A DNA stretch of 64,000 nt from Microglena sp. YARC (Eukaryota; Chlorophyta; Chlorophyceae; Chlamydomonadales; Chlamydomonadaceae). The notes beneath the pieces were generated by a model. It ran no database searches. It was not told where the DNA came from and saw only the letters and a list, made by a program, of their open reading frames with translations. The first letter of the stretch is position 1, and the number at the start of each line of letters is the position of its first letter. The stretch spans positions 122,018,709-122,082,708 of the forward strand of contig CM039462.1 in assembly GCA_022414725.1 (NCBI GenBank). Reading direction: 5' to 3'. The translations under genes were made by a program, and so were the position numbers. Below, piece by piece: positions 22,099 through 33,600 of this stretch.

Positions 22099-25000
22099 AT
22101 GCAAGTTCTCAACACCGCGCAACAACGCGCATATGTGCGACCCAGCCGAAAAGCGGCTTGTAGAAATTTGAGGACTAAACCAACTCGTCGGGGAATTCTC
22201 TCCAGCACTGTCCGCATGAGATGCGTTGCTGGAGAGGATTTGAAGGTAATTGACTATGTTATGTATTTCTTGTGCATGCGGCTTGCATGGATAGGGTAAA
22301 TAGCCTATCCATGCAAGCATCCATCCTATCCAGCAACTTGCCAGAGTGCCAGGCTAAGCGAGCATTCAGATCATCGCGCCTTCCCTTCCCTTTCTCTCAT
22401 GCATGCATGTACCACATGCTTCAAATCTGAAGCCTTCAATCGCCGCAGTCTTGCAGTCTCTAGAAACTGCTTAGGGTGAAGTAGCCGTTCGGATTGAAAT
22501 AACTAACTCTGCACCAATTCGCAGACCATGGTCACGCCTGTCAGCTCAGAGGTCCCCAACAACATTGTTTCCCGCCCTGTCACCGCCCAGCCTAACGCTG
22601 CTGAAGCGAAGGAAGCGGATATTTTGCCAATGATGTGAGTCCTCAATCCCCTCCCCCTCCAGCCCACCCCTACTAACTTCATACGTTTTTAGCCCAATTC
22701 GGTGCTGAAACATTTGTCCTCCAATCGGTTGCCTCTCCCCGATTATTGTGCCGCATTCCTTTGTACCGAAGTGCTCCATGTGACCCATGTTCACAACCCT
22801 ACTTGCATATTTTATAGTCTAGATCATGTACACTAAGACCCCGCTTCTGAAGCAACACCTCCATAGCTGCTGTTGCTATCCGATGCGCTGCATGGAGGCA
22901 AGGGGTTTTCGGTTTTTCAAAATATGCTGCTGCAGCAACTACCTTCGTCCGATCACACGCAGAAGCTCTCCTGGCATGCGAGCCACACGACGCTTTTGCG
23001 TGCGCTGTGATGCTGCGACTGCGAAACAGGTGGCTGCCTAAATGGCGATACTTGGCTCTCGCTAGGGTTATTCGTCTGTTTCTTTCCCAAGACTGAAAGA
23101 GTCAGCCATGCTACTCCTCGTATCCCTATGCCGTGTGCCTTCAGGCCCAAAGCGGCTCACCAGAAGCTTATTTTGAACTGCAACTCTCTCGCGACGGTTT
23201 CGAACGCGTTGTTCCGGAGTCAGTTTCTAATACTAGGATGTTGAACGGCAAGATCTCCACCTTGATGCATGGCGTCATAGCGCCGTATGGCCACGGATAG
23301 CGCATGCCACTTCCATGCACTCACCATTACAATATGCTGCAGCGTTCGATACTTCATCTCCTGCTTGAATTTGCATCGTACCGCCGGCATGTTCCTACGG
23401 CGTGTCTCCCATCTCCATGCAACCTGTAAATACCTTCTGCCCCTGACCTCAAATACTCCATCATACACAAGGTGGGAGAAGAAGGCTGAGCTGTTCGGAG
23501 ACCAGATCGCTTTGGAGGACCCTCACCGCTTTCCTGGCAAGAACCTCACAGTCACCTACAAGTAAGTCTTTATGTGTCTAGGTTGGACTCTCCTATGCCC
23601 GTGTGGAAGCATGTGTGCCTGCTCAGACAAGTATCCACTTGCAAGTGCCGCAGGCTGTACCACACCTCTGTATGTCTGTGTGTTTGCCAACAGCACTCCT
23701 CATCTCTCCGCCTTTTCTGCTGCAGGGAGATGTTCAACCAGATGAAGCAGCTGGCTGCCGGTCTGCAATCTTTAGGCATCAAGAAGGGTAGCAGGGTAAG
23801 TGCTACCTAGCTCTATCAGCCTCCATCGGTAATGCATTCATATGTATCCCCTGGCTGGTGCACCCCACCTCAGCAACACGCCCACCTTCACCTAGCCACC
23901 AGCCATGAAAACTGTTTTGCTGCTGGATCGCCCAACTGCGCTCTCCCCCCCCCCCCCCCCCCCCTGCAGAGTTGTCTGCAGTCTCAGCATGGTGTATTGA
24001 AGCAAATGTGTGCAGGCAAATGTGCCGCCCACTGTGTCTTATTAATCTGGACAGTCCTTCCCTTCCTGTGTTGCATGGCATCCCCAATCATGTTTGCTCC
24101 TATCCTGTCCATCTGAACTGCATGTATCCCTTCCCTCTGCGAAAGGTGGGTCTGTTCTCTGAGAACTCCTCAAGATGGATTGTTACCGACCAGGCTGTCA
24201 TGATGTGTGGTGCTGTGGCTGCTGTGCGTGGCTCCACAGCCCCTCTGGAAGAGCTGGCCTATATTGCCAACCACTCAGAGAGTGAGGCCCTGCTGCTCAT
24301 GGACTTGGGAGCTCTGAAGAAGATGGCTCCTGAGCTGAAGAAGGTGTGTTGTTTTTGCTGACAGATCATGTATGTACAAACAGAACCTGTAAATAGTGGT
24401 CAATTTTGGCAAAAAAATGCATTTATGCAATTTCCAAGAGAGGAGCGTGCCGAAGCGCGAAATTCAACTTCATGCACGTTTTTTCTTCTTCTTTCTCACA
24501 CACCAACTTGTGCGCTAATACTTCAAAAACTTAATGTTAAATATCAAGCTCTCTGGATCATCTGAACTTGAGAAAAGAGAGTTTGCAAAACATGTGCTAA
24601 GGATAAATGAGGTGAAACAAACTTTGAAGTGGTTGAAGTGGTAAACTTGGGGTACTATGTAGGGAGGCAAAACACTCTTTCTAAGCTTTATTTCCCCCCC
24701 CCCCCCTTCTGCATGAAACTACCTCAATTCCAACTCCCATCTAAATCAGACACCGTATTGAACATTCGGTCCAAAATCTATCCTCCTCCTCCCCCCCCCC
24801 CCCCCCCTGGAACTTCCTGTACAATATCACACATAAATCAACAATCACTTATATTGTCAGTCTTGCTGCCAGGCTAGCTTATGCCATGATGATATGATGT
24901 TGTAAAAACATGATGGCTTTGTGGTCCTCATTTTGACCAGGGGTCCCTAACTTCTGCATGGGGGTATTAAAATAAGATTTTAACTGAGGAATACGTGTTT

Positions 25001-28000
25001 TGCCGCATAACCATGCCGATTTTCAAAATTGGTGCCCACAAGACAGACATATGTAAATTGTATAAACACACCAGTTCATTTCCTGGTCTATTTACTTCCT
25101 TATTATTAATTATGCATATCTGTTGTCACGTTGGTGTACATTGATAGCGCTCCCTTCATTGCTTTGTGCAGAACACTAAATTGAAGTGTGTCATGGTCAT
25201 GTGGGCTGATGCTGAGGCGCTGAAGAAGGAGATTGAGGCTCAGGGCCTGCCATCCTCCCTGAAGGTTGTCCGCTTTGAAGAAGTGAGTCAGTAAATCTTG
25301 AATCGCTGTGTTTGGAAGCTGAGGTATCCTTTTTTTTGTAAAAATTGAAATGATAAAATATATAAATCAAGACCTGGAGCCGAGAAGATTCCAATCGAGA
25401 AAGCGTTATTCAAACTAAAAGAGACCGGCAGTGATAGTGACTCAGACTTACACCAGTCTTGCACCACTCTTAGTGCCACAGACTTGCACCAGCTGAAAGC
25501 CCAGCATACATGTGGAGACTGATAGTGCGACAGACTTGTACCAGCAGGAAGCCCAGCATACATGTGGATACTGATAGTGCGACAGACTTGCACCAGCGGG
25601 AAGTCCAGCATACATGTGGATACTGATAGTGCCACAGACTTGCACCAGCGGGAAGTCCAGCATACATGTGGAGACTGATAGTGTGACAGACTTGCACCAG
25701 CGGGAAGCCCAGCATACATGTGGAGACTGATAGTGCCACAGACTTGCACCAGCGGGAAGTCCAGCATACATGTGGATACTGATAGTGCCACAGACTTGCA
25801 CCAGCGGGAAGTCCAGCATACATGTGGAGACTGATAGTGCGACAGACTTGTACCAGCAGGAAGCCCAGCATACATGTGGTTACTGATAGTGCCACAGGCT
25901 TGCACCAGCGGGAAGCCCAGCATACATGTGGAGACTGATAGTGCCACAGACTTGCACCAGCGGGAAGCCCAGCATACATGTGGAGACTGATAGTGCGACA
26001 GACTTGCACCAGCGGGAAGCCCAGCATACATGTGGAGACTGATAGTGCCACAGACTTGCACCAGCGGGACGCCCAGCATACATGTGGAGACTGATAGTGC
26101 CACAGACTTGCGCCAGTCTTGCACCACTCAATAGTGCCACAGACATGCACCAGCTGAAAGCCCAGCATACATGTGGATAACCATCTCTTCCTCACAAAGT
26201 TTTTATTCGCTTTGAGTTGTTTGCTAGAGAGCATTTTGTCCTTAAGGCTCTTTGATTCCAGTTGACATAAATGCTGAATCTTCAAAAGGGAAAAACTTGG
26301 ATGATCTGAATTGTGATGCCCTGTGGGAGAATTGAATTTGAAAACTGTTCCAGTCATTCATTAGACCCCAACCATTGTCATCTTGCAGGATGTTCTGCCT
26401 GCCTGGCGCAAACCATGCTAGTTAGGCATCCATTAATGGACACATGGTTAATCGTGACAAACAGCCATGACAGAGAATTGCTAAACTAGGCTGCACATGT
26501 CAAACAGCATGTGGTGTGCATGCAACCCATGTGATGCTGTCATATTGCCTGCGCCATCCTGACCTGCTGCATGCTTCATTTATGCCCCCTTATATATACC
26601 CTTACTCAGGTGATGGCCCTGGGTGAGGACAAGTTGAAGGACTTTAAGGTTGTGCAGTCTTCTCCTGACGAGCTGGCAACTCTCTGCTACACCAGTGGTA
26701 CCACCGGCCACCCTAAGGCAGTTATGTTGATGCACTCCAACCTGATGTACCAGGTGAGACACTTTTTTTTCTTCGTGCGACGCATCGCAAATTGAGAGAC
26801 TTGGTGCAACCCCAGTGCGACATTGTGTCCTGCGGAGCCTGGGGGGGTTAGAGGGGCACTGTTGACTGGTTTGGCCGGACCCATGCGTCGCCATGCCGCA
26901 ACTGAATGGCGACGTGACGGGGAAAATAACACTGTGGTGAGATAACTGCATGTTGTGACACCGTCCCATGCATGGCATGTGTAGGTGGGTGTGGACATGG
27001 TCATTGGGTGATGATTCGGAGACGCCTGATTGGGTCTTGGTGGCTTTTCAGTTGCATGGAGTGGGCATAGTTTTTCTTTTCAGCTACGAGCAGCAGCTTC
27101 TAGGCAGCTCCCTGGGCTCTCTCTTCATCCAAACTGTATTTAACCCAGGCACCTGGGCGCTGATATCGTCAGCTTTCCAGTGCTCCTGGAATCTTTGGGT
27201 TTGGTCCAGTGGCAGTCTCAGGGAGCTGCCTGGAAGCTGGTGCTGGTAGCCGAAAAGAAAAACTGTGGGATTGGGGGGGACTATCAGGGCCGTACAGGTC
27301 GTGAGAAAACAGTTGAACATTCCAGGGCTGTCGGCAGCAGTACCGTAGCGTGTAGATAATGGCTGCAAGAATGCGCCCCAAAACATGCACGTCAGAAGCG
27401 GAGAAAAAGCAAGGTGCTTTATGGCTGCTGTAACACGGTCTTTTAAGACCATTTTAAAAATAGCCAGCTGGGCCAACTTTATGTTATTTCATGGATACTG
27501 GTTTGGGCGTGGCTGGCCATTTGCAAAGGTGTATTGGGGCCCCAGCTAACGTTAGCACCAGTACCAAACACCCAGCAAATTACACACGCTGACTACTTTT
27601 CTCTCCGCTCTCTTATGCAGATTAAAAACCTGCGCTACTTTGTGCCTGTTGAAAAGGGCGAGACCTCCATGAGCCTGTTGCCACCATGGCATATCTATGA
27701 GCGCTCATGCGGCTACTTCATGTTCTCCCATGGCTTGCGCGTTGTTTTCACCAGCATTCCAAGGTTCAGCCAAGACCTTGCCAAGTACACGCCTAACCAC
27801 TTTGTATCAGTCCCCTTGGTCCTGGATACCTTACACAGCAGGGTGAGTAAGAAACCCCCAGTTTTCTGACTTGCATCATCAAATCTCTAGCTATCATGCC
27901 TGCCCCACCTGCCTGCCCCGCGTCCCATTTAGCTTCCTTGTAGGCAGTATTTCTGGGTTCTCGCTGTTTCTTTTGGGTGCTACGTGTGGTAGCTTCTAAG

Positions 28001-30327
28001 CAGCTCCTTTCACCCACCCTTGAGCCAAACCTGAAGCTAGCTAGTGCGCCTGAAAGCCAGTATGACAGGCATTCCAATGCAGCTGTTATCTTTGGGTCCG
28101 ACTCAGTCGCTGGCTAATGGAGCTGGGTGGACGCTGCCACGGGTTGCACAAAAAAAGAAACAGTGTGGGAAATCCTCAAAACTGTGTACTATTGTTGCTT
28201 CCTCTCAGAAGCTTCCTCTTGTACCAGTCCTGCGCACATCTCATCCCTCGCCCTGTACGTTTTCCTGCATGTTGCTACATCTTGCACCTAACTTCTGTAG
28301 TTAACTTCTGTGCACTGCTCACCTGCTATCCTATGCACCAGGTCATGAAAAAGCTGAAGGCTATGCCCGCCCCTCGCATGAAGATTGCTATGATGTTGGT
28401 GGCTGCTAGCTTAGCCTATGTCCGCGCCAAGCGAGTGGTGGATGGCACTGCGCTGGCCCACGCCATGAAGCATAGCGCACGCACTGTGGGCACTTTCATG
28501 GTGGCATGGCTCACTGTAGCCTTCCTCACCCCAGTCTACAGCCTTGCCCAAAAGATGGTGTTCACGAAGGTGAAGGAAGCAGTGGGCGTCAAAAACAACA
28601 TTGTATGTGGAGGGGGCTCCTTGGCCCCCCACTTGGATGATTTCTTCGAGGCCTGTGGTATCAATCTGCTCAATGGATGGGGCTTGACGGAGTCCTCTCC
28701 TGTGCTTGCTTGCAGGAGGGCATGGCCCGTCAACCAGGTCAGTTGCGACGCATGTGTGCTTGCTGTGTGTCGGTGTGTGTGTGTTGTGTGTGGGGGGGGG
28801 GGGGGGGGGGGGGGTCAAGTGGGAGGATATAGGGGTAGTACTGTTTATTGAATGCCACTGTGGTCCTATGTTGCATCCGTGTGATGTAGTTAGTTGTCTA
28901 TGTTTCTATTCTCCTTAGCTTCTACTCTCTCCTACGCCAAAACTAGTGTCGCCTCATGGTTGAATCCCAGGTCCTCAAATCCCCTGCTTGTCTAGTCCCT
29001 CCGATTTATTATTATTGACTCTTCCCCCCCCCTAATGGTGGTGGTCCCCAGTGCAAGCCTACGGGCTGGCCCCCTAGGCGTACTATTTACGTATGTCTTT
29101 ATTTACTGCGACTCCCGCACCCGCAGAACATCCGTGGCTCCACTGGACTTCCTACCCCTGGAACCACCCTGAGGGTAGTAGACCCCGAGACCCTGGTGGA
29201 TCTCCCTGATGGTATCCGTGGTCTCATCCTGGCCAATGGACCTGGAATCATGTCTGGCTACCTGAAGGATGATGCTGCGACTGCCAAGGCGTTCAGGGCT
29301 GGCCCTGGATGGTTTGACACTGGTGATCTGGGATTCAGAGTGGCCTTTGATGTGCCAGGAGCTGAGAACATGGCTGGTCACATAGTATTGACTGGCCGGG
29401 CCAAGGATACTATAATCATGTCCAATGGAAAGAACGTGGAGCCTGAGCCCATTGAGAATGCGATTGCAAGCTCCCCTCTAGTCAAGCACGTCATCATCAT
29501 CGGCCAGGACAAGCGCGAGCTGGTGAGTTAACACATGTTGTGGTGTATGGGGTAAATGTATGAGACGCTGTGATAATTGTTATGGCAACTGGGGAAGGTT
29601 CGCCACGGGGAACTTGGATATGATACTTGGCAGACTTTCAAGCAATTCCCAAACACTAGCCACCACAGCCACACTCATTCACACGCCACTACCACTGTCA
29701 TCGCCACAGGGTGCCTTCGTGTTCCCCGACTTTGATGCCCTGGAGGACCTAGCCAAGGCTGACGCTGCTGCAGCTGCTGTAAATGCCCCTGCTACCCCTG
29801 CTACGGCCGCCGCCTCCTCCACAGAAGAGCTGCAGCATGCCCCGCACAGCCCAGAGGAGTTGGTGGAGATGTACATGAAAGAGGTGAAGAAGAAGAACCA
29901 GAGCAGGCCTGACTACCATCCGCATGAGGCTATCACTCACATCACTGTGGTGAGTGCCCGTGCCCAGACTTGAACTTGGTCAGGGTGACCTACCCCCTCG
30001 TGTTTTCCTCCCAAGCCCCAGGTTTCCATAGAAGGTTTGGTTGGGCAGCTAGCAGTTTGAGCTTAGTGTGTCATGGTGGATGTGTCCGGCATTCTGTGTA
30101 TGTTGGGGGGAGTTGAGGGAGCAAGTTCCTGCTACTTCACCGAGGTGACTGTTTCTTTCCTTTTCTTGCATCTGTTGACAACCTTGTGCTTGCTGTGCCG
30201 TTTGCAGATGGACCGACCACTGAGTGTCGACGAGGGTACTTTGACCAGGACCATGAAGCCCATGCGCCCAGAAATCTACAAGGTGTATGTCAAAGAGGTC
30301 GCTGCCCTTGAGAAGAAGCTGCGATAA
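22099..30327 (+). CDS. AAE15: Plastid long-chain acyl-ACP synthetase, AAE15/AAE16 type (AMP-binding)
   Basis: Twelve exons: 22,099-22,245; 22,525-22,634; 23,472-23,561; 23,726-23,795; 24,146-24,343; 25,172-25,282; 26,610-26,753; 27,621-27,842; 28,342-28,737; 29,127-29,522; 29,710-29,949; 30,208-30,327. All introns are GT-AG and the phases agree, giving 747 residues, the usual size for this family. Residues 1-48 are rich in R, S and A and end [10 protein letters not shown], a typical plastid transit peptide. Adenylate-forming motifs are [12 protein letters not shown] (269-280), NGWGLTE (from 475), WFDTGD (ending about 562), GRAKDTI (about 590) and a C-terminal TMKPMR lysine region. The long insert in exon 9 is typical of AAE15/16 and cyanobacterial Aas. 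Family knowledge: it activates free fatty acids with ATP and loads them on acyl carrier protein for recycling or elongation in the plastid. The alternative is a plain acyl-CoA synthetase. Two Arabidopsis co-orthologues exist, so the symbol is approximate. Confidence 0.9.
22281..22318. repeat. Perfect hairpin in intron 1 of the acyl-ACP synthetase
   Basis: GCTTGCATGGATAG and CTATCCATGCAAGC form an inverted repeat around a loop of about 10 bases. It lies 36 bases after the first splice donor. Its function is unknown; it could be a footprint of a foldback element. Confidence 0.7.
25445..26180 (+). repeat. 52-bp minisatellite in intron 6 of the acyl-ACP synthetase
   Basis: About 13-14 tandem copies of a 52-bp unit containing CTTGCACCAGCGGGAAG, CCAGCATACATGTGG and CTGATAGTGCCACAG. 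Variation between copies is mainly at a few fixed positions (C/A at ACCAGCGGG/ACCAGCAGG, AGCCC/AGTCC, GAGACT/GATACT). Because 52 is not a multiple of 3 and the unit lacks minus-strand stops, it generates long spurious minus-strand frames. Confidence 0.9.
27070..27264. mobile_element. ~195-bp foldback MITE (GCAGCTTCTAGGCAGCTCC family) in intron 7
   Basis: The terminal inverted repeats read TTTTTCTTTTCAGCTACGAG...CAGCTTCTAGGCAGCTCCCT and the complement. The interior is about 100 bp and non-coding. It is one of eight copies in the window. Confidence 0.75.
27963..28164. mobile_element. Diverged foldback MITE, same family, in intron 8
   Basis: The left end keeps GTAGCTTCTAAGCAGCTCC and the interior keeps CCAAACCTGAAGCTAGCT. 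The right terminal repeat is strongly eroded. Confidence 0.5.
28765..28814 (+). repeat. GT-rich tract followed by ~20-base G tract
   Basis: A compound (GT)n-Gn tract in intron 9 of the acyl-ACP synthetase, about 25 bases after the donor site. Confidence 0.85.
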
Positions 30328-30362
30328 GAGGGACACACTCGTCCGGAAACCTGGAGCTAATA

Positions 30363-30367
30363 TGTAA
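30363..30367 (+). promoter_or_regulatory. TGTAA polyadenylation signal of the acyl-ACP synthetase
   Basis: TGTAA lies 36 bases after the stop codon. TGTAA is the established polyadenylation motif of chlorophyte green algae. The cleavage site is not determined. Confidence 0.5.
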
Positions 30368-33300
30368 TCAAATAACCTGGAGCTCATATATATATGATTG
30401 ATTAGCAGTTGGTAAAGGGTAAATGCGGGTGGTGAGTTGTAGAACCCTGTATTCTACTGTTTTGGTTCAACTTGGCGCTAACCTTACGCTGTGGTGTTGT
30501 TTTGCTCGCTTCTTGAATAGCACTTGGGAAGTCCATTTGTATATTTATTCTGCTAATATCCATCATGTACTGGTATGCGAGCTAGCTGTGAAGTTCAGAC
30601 GGTGGTGGTAGGGTGGGTGGATGGACTGGTGGTAAGTTTTTTTGGGGGGTTTCTTCATTATTCTGCTAGTACCCATCATGTACTGGTATGCGAGCTAGCT
30701 GTGGACTTGGGGTGGTGGTGTAAGAGTGGGTGGATAGGGTTGTGGAAGTGCATTTTATTGGGTTTCTTCATTAGAAATGGGGTGTGTTCTATTAAAGGAG
30801 AAGAGATGGTGTATCAAGCCTAGAACTGTTGCCGAGCCTTGTCCTGAGGCTGATTTGATTGGTCCCACTAAATGGGCCCGGGCCTGGTCATCTCAACTCG
30901 TGGCCTCTTGAAGTCCGTGGCCTCTTAGCTTAACTCGGTTACATGGCTCAATTCTTGAGGCCCCTAGCCGACCTTGGCCTTAGCGTGCAGTTGAGTCACC
31001 CATTGACCTGCTTGCAAGCTCTTCGTTGGTGGAAGCTGAGCTTGGTTATTTGGCTCAATTCTTGAGGCTCCTAGCTGACTTTGGCCTTAGCGTGCAGTTG
31101 AATCACCCATTGACCTGCTAGCAAGCTCTTGATAGGCGGAAGCTGAACTTGGTTACACGGCTTGAATCTTTAGGCTCCTAGCTGACTTTGGCCATAGCTT
31201 GAAGTTGAATCACCCATTGACCTGCTTGTGGTGAGGTCTTCATAGGTAGAAGACCTCACCGCCTTTTGTTGTTTTGTGATTTGCGGATTTCATTGTATTG
31301 CACTGTATGTGCAACTGGTGGTTTTGAGGAAGTGGACTTCGACACCATGTCATAATTTTATTCGATCATGATGTGCATGCATAGCAATTTGCTGACTTGT
31401 GGTTCTTGTCCCTACATGTTTATTGTGCTGTTTTATAGCTGAGATGAAGAGTTGGATGTCTTTCATAATAACACGACAATGGTGTTGTGGATTTTTCTTC
31501 AACACGCTTCATCCAACAACCACATGGTACAGTGGTTGTTGCAATAATTTGATGAACATGCTGGACTGTTTTTTTTACTTCTGGTGAGGCCTGCTGTTGA
31601 TACAGTAACGAGTCGTATTTGGCATGTTCCTTGATTTCTGCCCTTCTATTTTGAAATGGATTCTTGTAGGAAGAGTGGGGATGCAGACTTGTTCGGTTTC
31701 CCTCGGAACTGTAATCAGAATGTGTTAGTTGAATATTCCACAGCCCTAGGGAGCCTGTCTCCTGATCTTCTCCCTTGCTTCTCCTCGTCAATTTAAATAT
31801 CTTGAACTTGGTTACATGGCTCTAGCTAGCCGTTTGGCTGCTCGCCCTCATCGGCAGAAAAAAATAAACATTTAAATCCCAGTGTGAGCCTCTGGCCTGC
31901 AGCTATCCTCTGGGTATCCCAAGTGAAGGGTGCCTTCCCAAGTCCCCATCAAACTAGTGCTTTGCTTTTGTTTGAATTGTATCTAGGTTCTGTACACTGG
32001 CAAGTCTGCGTCTGACCGTCTGCAGAAAACAATACCGTATGCGCCTTAAGTATTGGCAAATGTCATGTCCCCCATAAAAGTGGGTCTCTGAACAGCATGA
32101 CAAAACTAACTTGGCGAAGGGGTCTATGGCTTTGACTGTCTCAAACTCAGACTTGAAATCCAGTTGGCAAAGGGTCTTATGTTCTTGTTACATTTCCTTG
32201 TTACATGTTCATCAAGTAGTCAGCCCAAGCTTTCTGTAAAACCATGGAACAATTCAAACCAGGAGCATTAAACTTGCCAGGGCTTAGTAGACAGACCGGT
32301 ACATGGCTCCAGCCACCAAATTGCTGGCCGGAGCCATGTAACCAAGTTCAAGGTCAAGCACATGTTTACAAAGTATTCTGCCCAAGCTTGCTGAAAATGA
32401 AACCATGTAGCAATTCAAATCAGGAACATTTAACTTGCTAGGGCTTAGTAGACAGAGTACCATGGTAACTGTAACTTGGCAAAGGCCAACCACCTGGAGT
32501 GGTCTCAAGCTGGATCCCTAATCCGGTTTGGCAAAGGGTCGTTAACCAACACTAAAGGCGTATACGGTAGTTCCCCCGTGCGACAGCCACTAGTGCCTTG
32601 GGAATTCGCTCTCTGGTGGTGCTTGTAGGAAGTACTGAAAATGCCAATATTATAAACTCAGGCGGCTGAAAGATCTTAATAGTTGAGACGACAGTTCGAC
32701 AAGCTTTCAATTACATCATTTTAAACTTGGTTGTCCTTCATGGACCATTACATGTTTGGGCGAGTCTCTGTACCCTTTTTGACTATCCCTGGACAGTACC
32801 ATACTTACATGTCATACGTCTTGTGGTAGACTGGTTGCAGAAGCATCTAATTCTTAAAAATAAATCAAGCAAGATAATGACTGGTGAACAAAGCGGTTTC
32901 CAGGGTTTTATCTCAGGAAATGAACCAGAATCTTGTAGCTCCATGATGTGTTCCGACTAGGCTTAATGGTGCTACCAGCAGCTTTCCGGTCCCCCAAGGC
33001 AACCCCAAAAGGCTCGAACGCTGCACCCCCAAAACACCAAGGTGCATAATTTAGCTCGTTGAAGAATACCCTGCTTGTTACGTCAGACCCGACTGGCGTA
33101 TCCTTCCTTCTCTGTCCGCGTTCTCTATGGGACTCTTACGCAATTATGCGCGCGTGGTTCGCGTCTTTTTACCCATGCAGAACGAAATCGGACAACATAA
33201 TAGAGCCGTTCACCGCTATAATCGTGTGCCTTTGGAATGGCTGGAGACTGTGGCGGCGTTAGGTGGGGACCTGGGTGGCGTGCTGGCGGAAGGTAGCTTC

Positions 33301-33600
33301 AAGCTTGTTGACCCGGTGGCGGTGGCGGTGGCTGCTGTCGGGGGGTGGCTGTGGCTGGGGGTGGCCGGGGGCTGGGCTGGGGCGGGCTGGGGGGTGGCTG
33401 TCCAGGCTGAGACTGTCCGACGCTTAGCCGCCTCAGCTACAAAAGTCAGCTACTCGGTACTGCCTGACGGTGCTTTATAGCTTTTCGCAACTCTCATCTA
33501 TCTCCATATACCGCATCGAGTGTTCAATTGGAACGGAGCAGCTTGACAGTTGCCTCCTCTCACCCCAGACAGTACTAAAACAGTCCCCGCACCAGCAGAG
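30368..33600. other. Intergenic region with tandem and direct repeats
   Basis: No gene recognised. 30,925-31,245 holds about three copies of a 107-bp tandem unit containing GGCTCCTAGCTGACTTTGGC and TGAATCACCCATTGACCTGC. 32,240-32,460 holds a roughly 160-bp direct duplication containing CTTGCCAGGGCTTAGTAGAC. The word CAAATTGCTGGCCGGAGCCA at 32,320 recurs in altered form at about 40,145 and 41,025. 33,290-33,430 is GC-rich with GGT/GGC runs and may be the promoter region of the nucleolin-like gene. Confidence 0.5.

Noticed and set aside
25288..26357. Open frames of 279 and 295 codons on the minus strand with repeated [16 protein letters not shown] units
   Set aside because: They are read-through of the 52-bp intronic minisatellite inside the acyl-ACP synthetase gene. 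The same peptide appears in shifted frames because 52 is not a multiple of 3.
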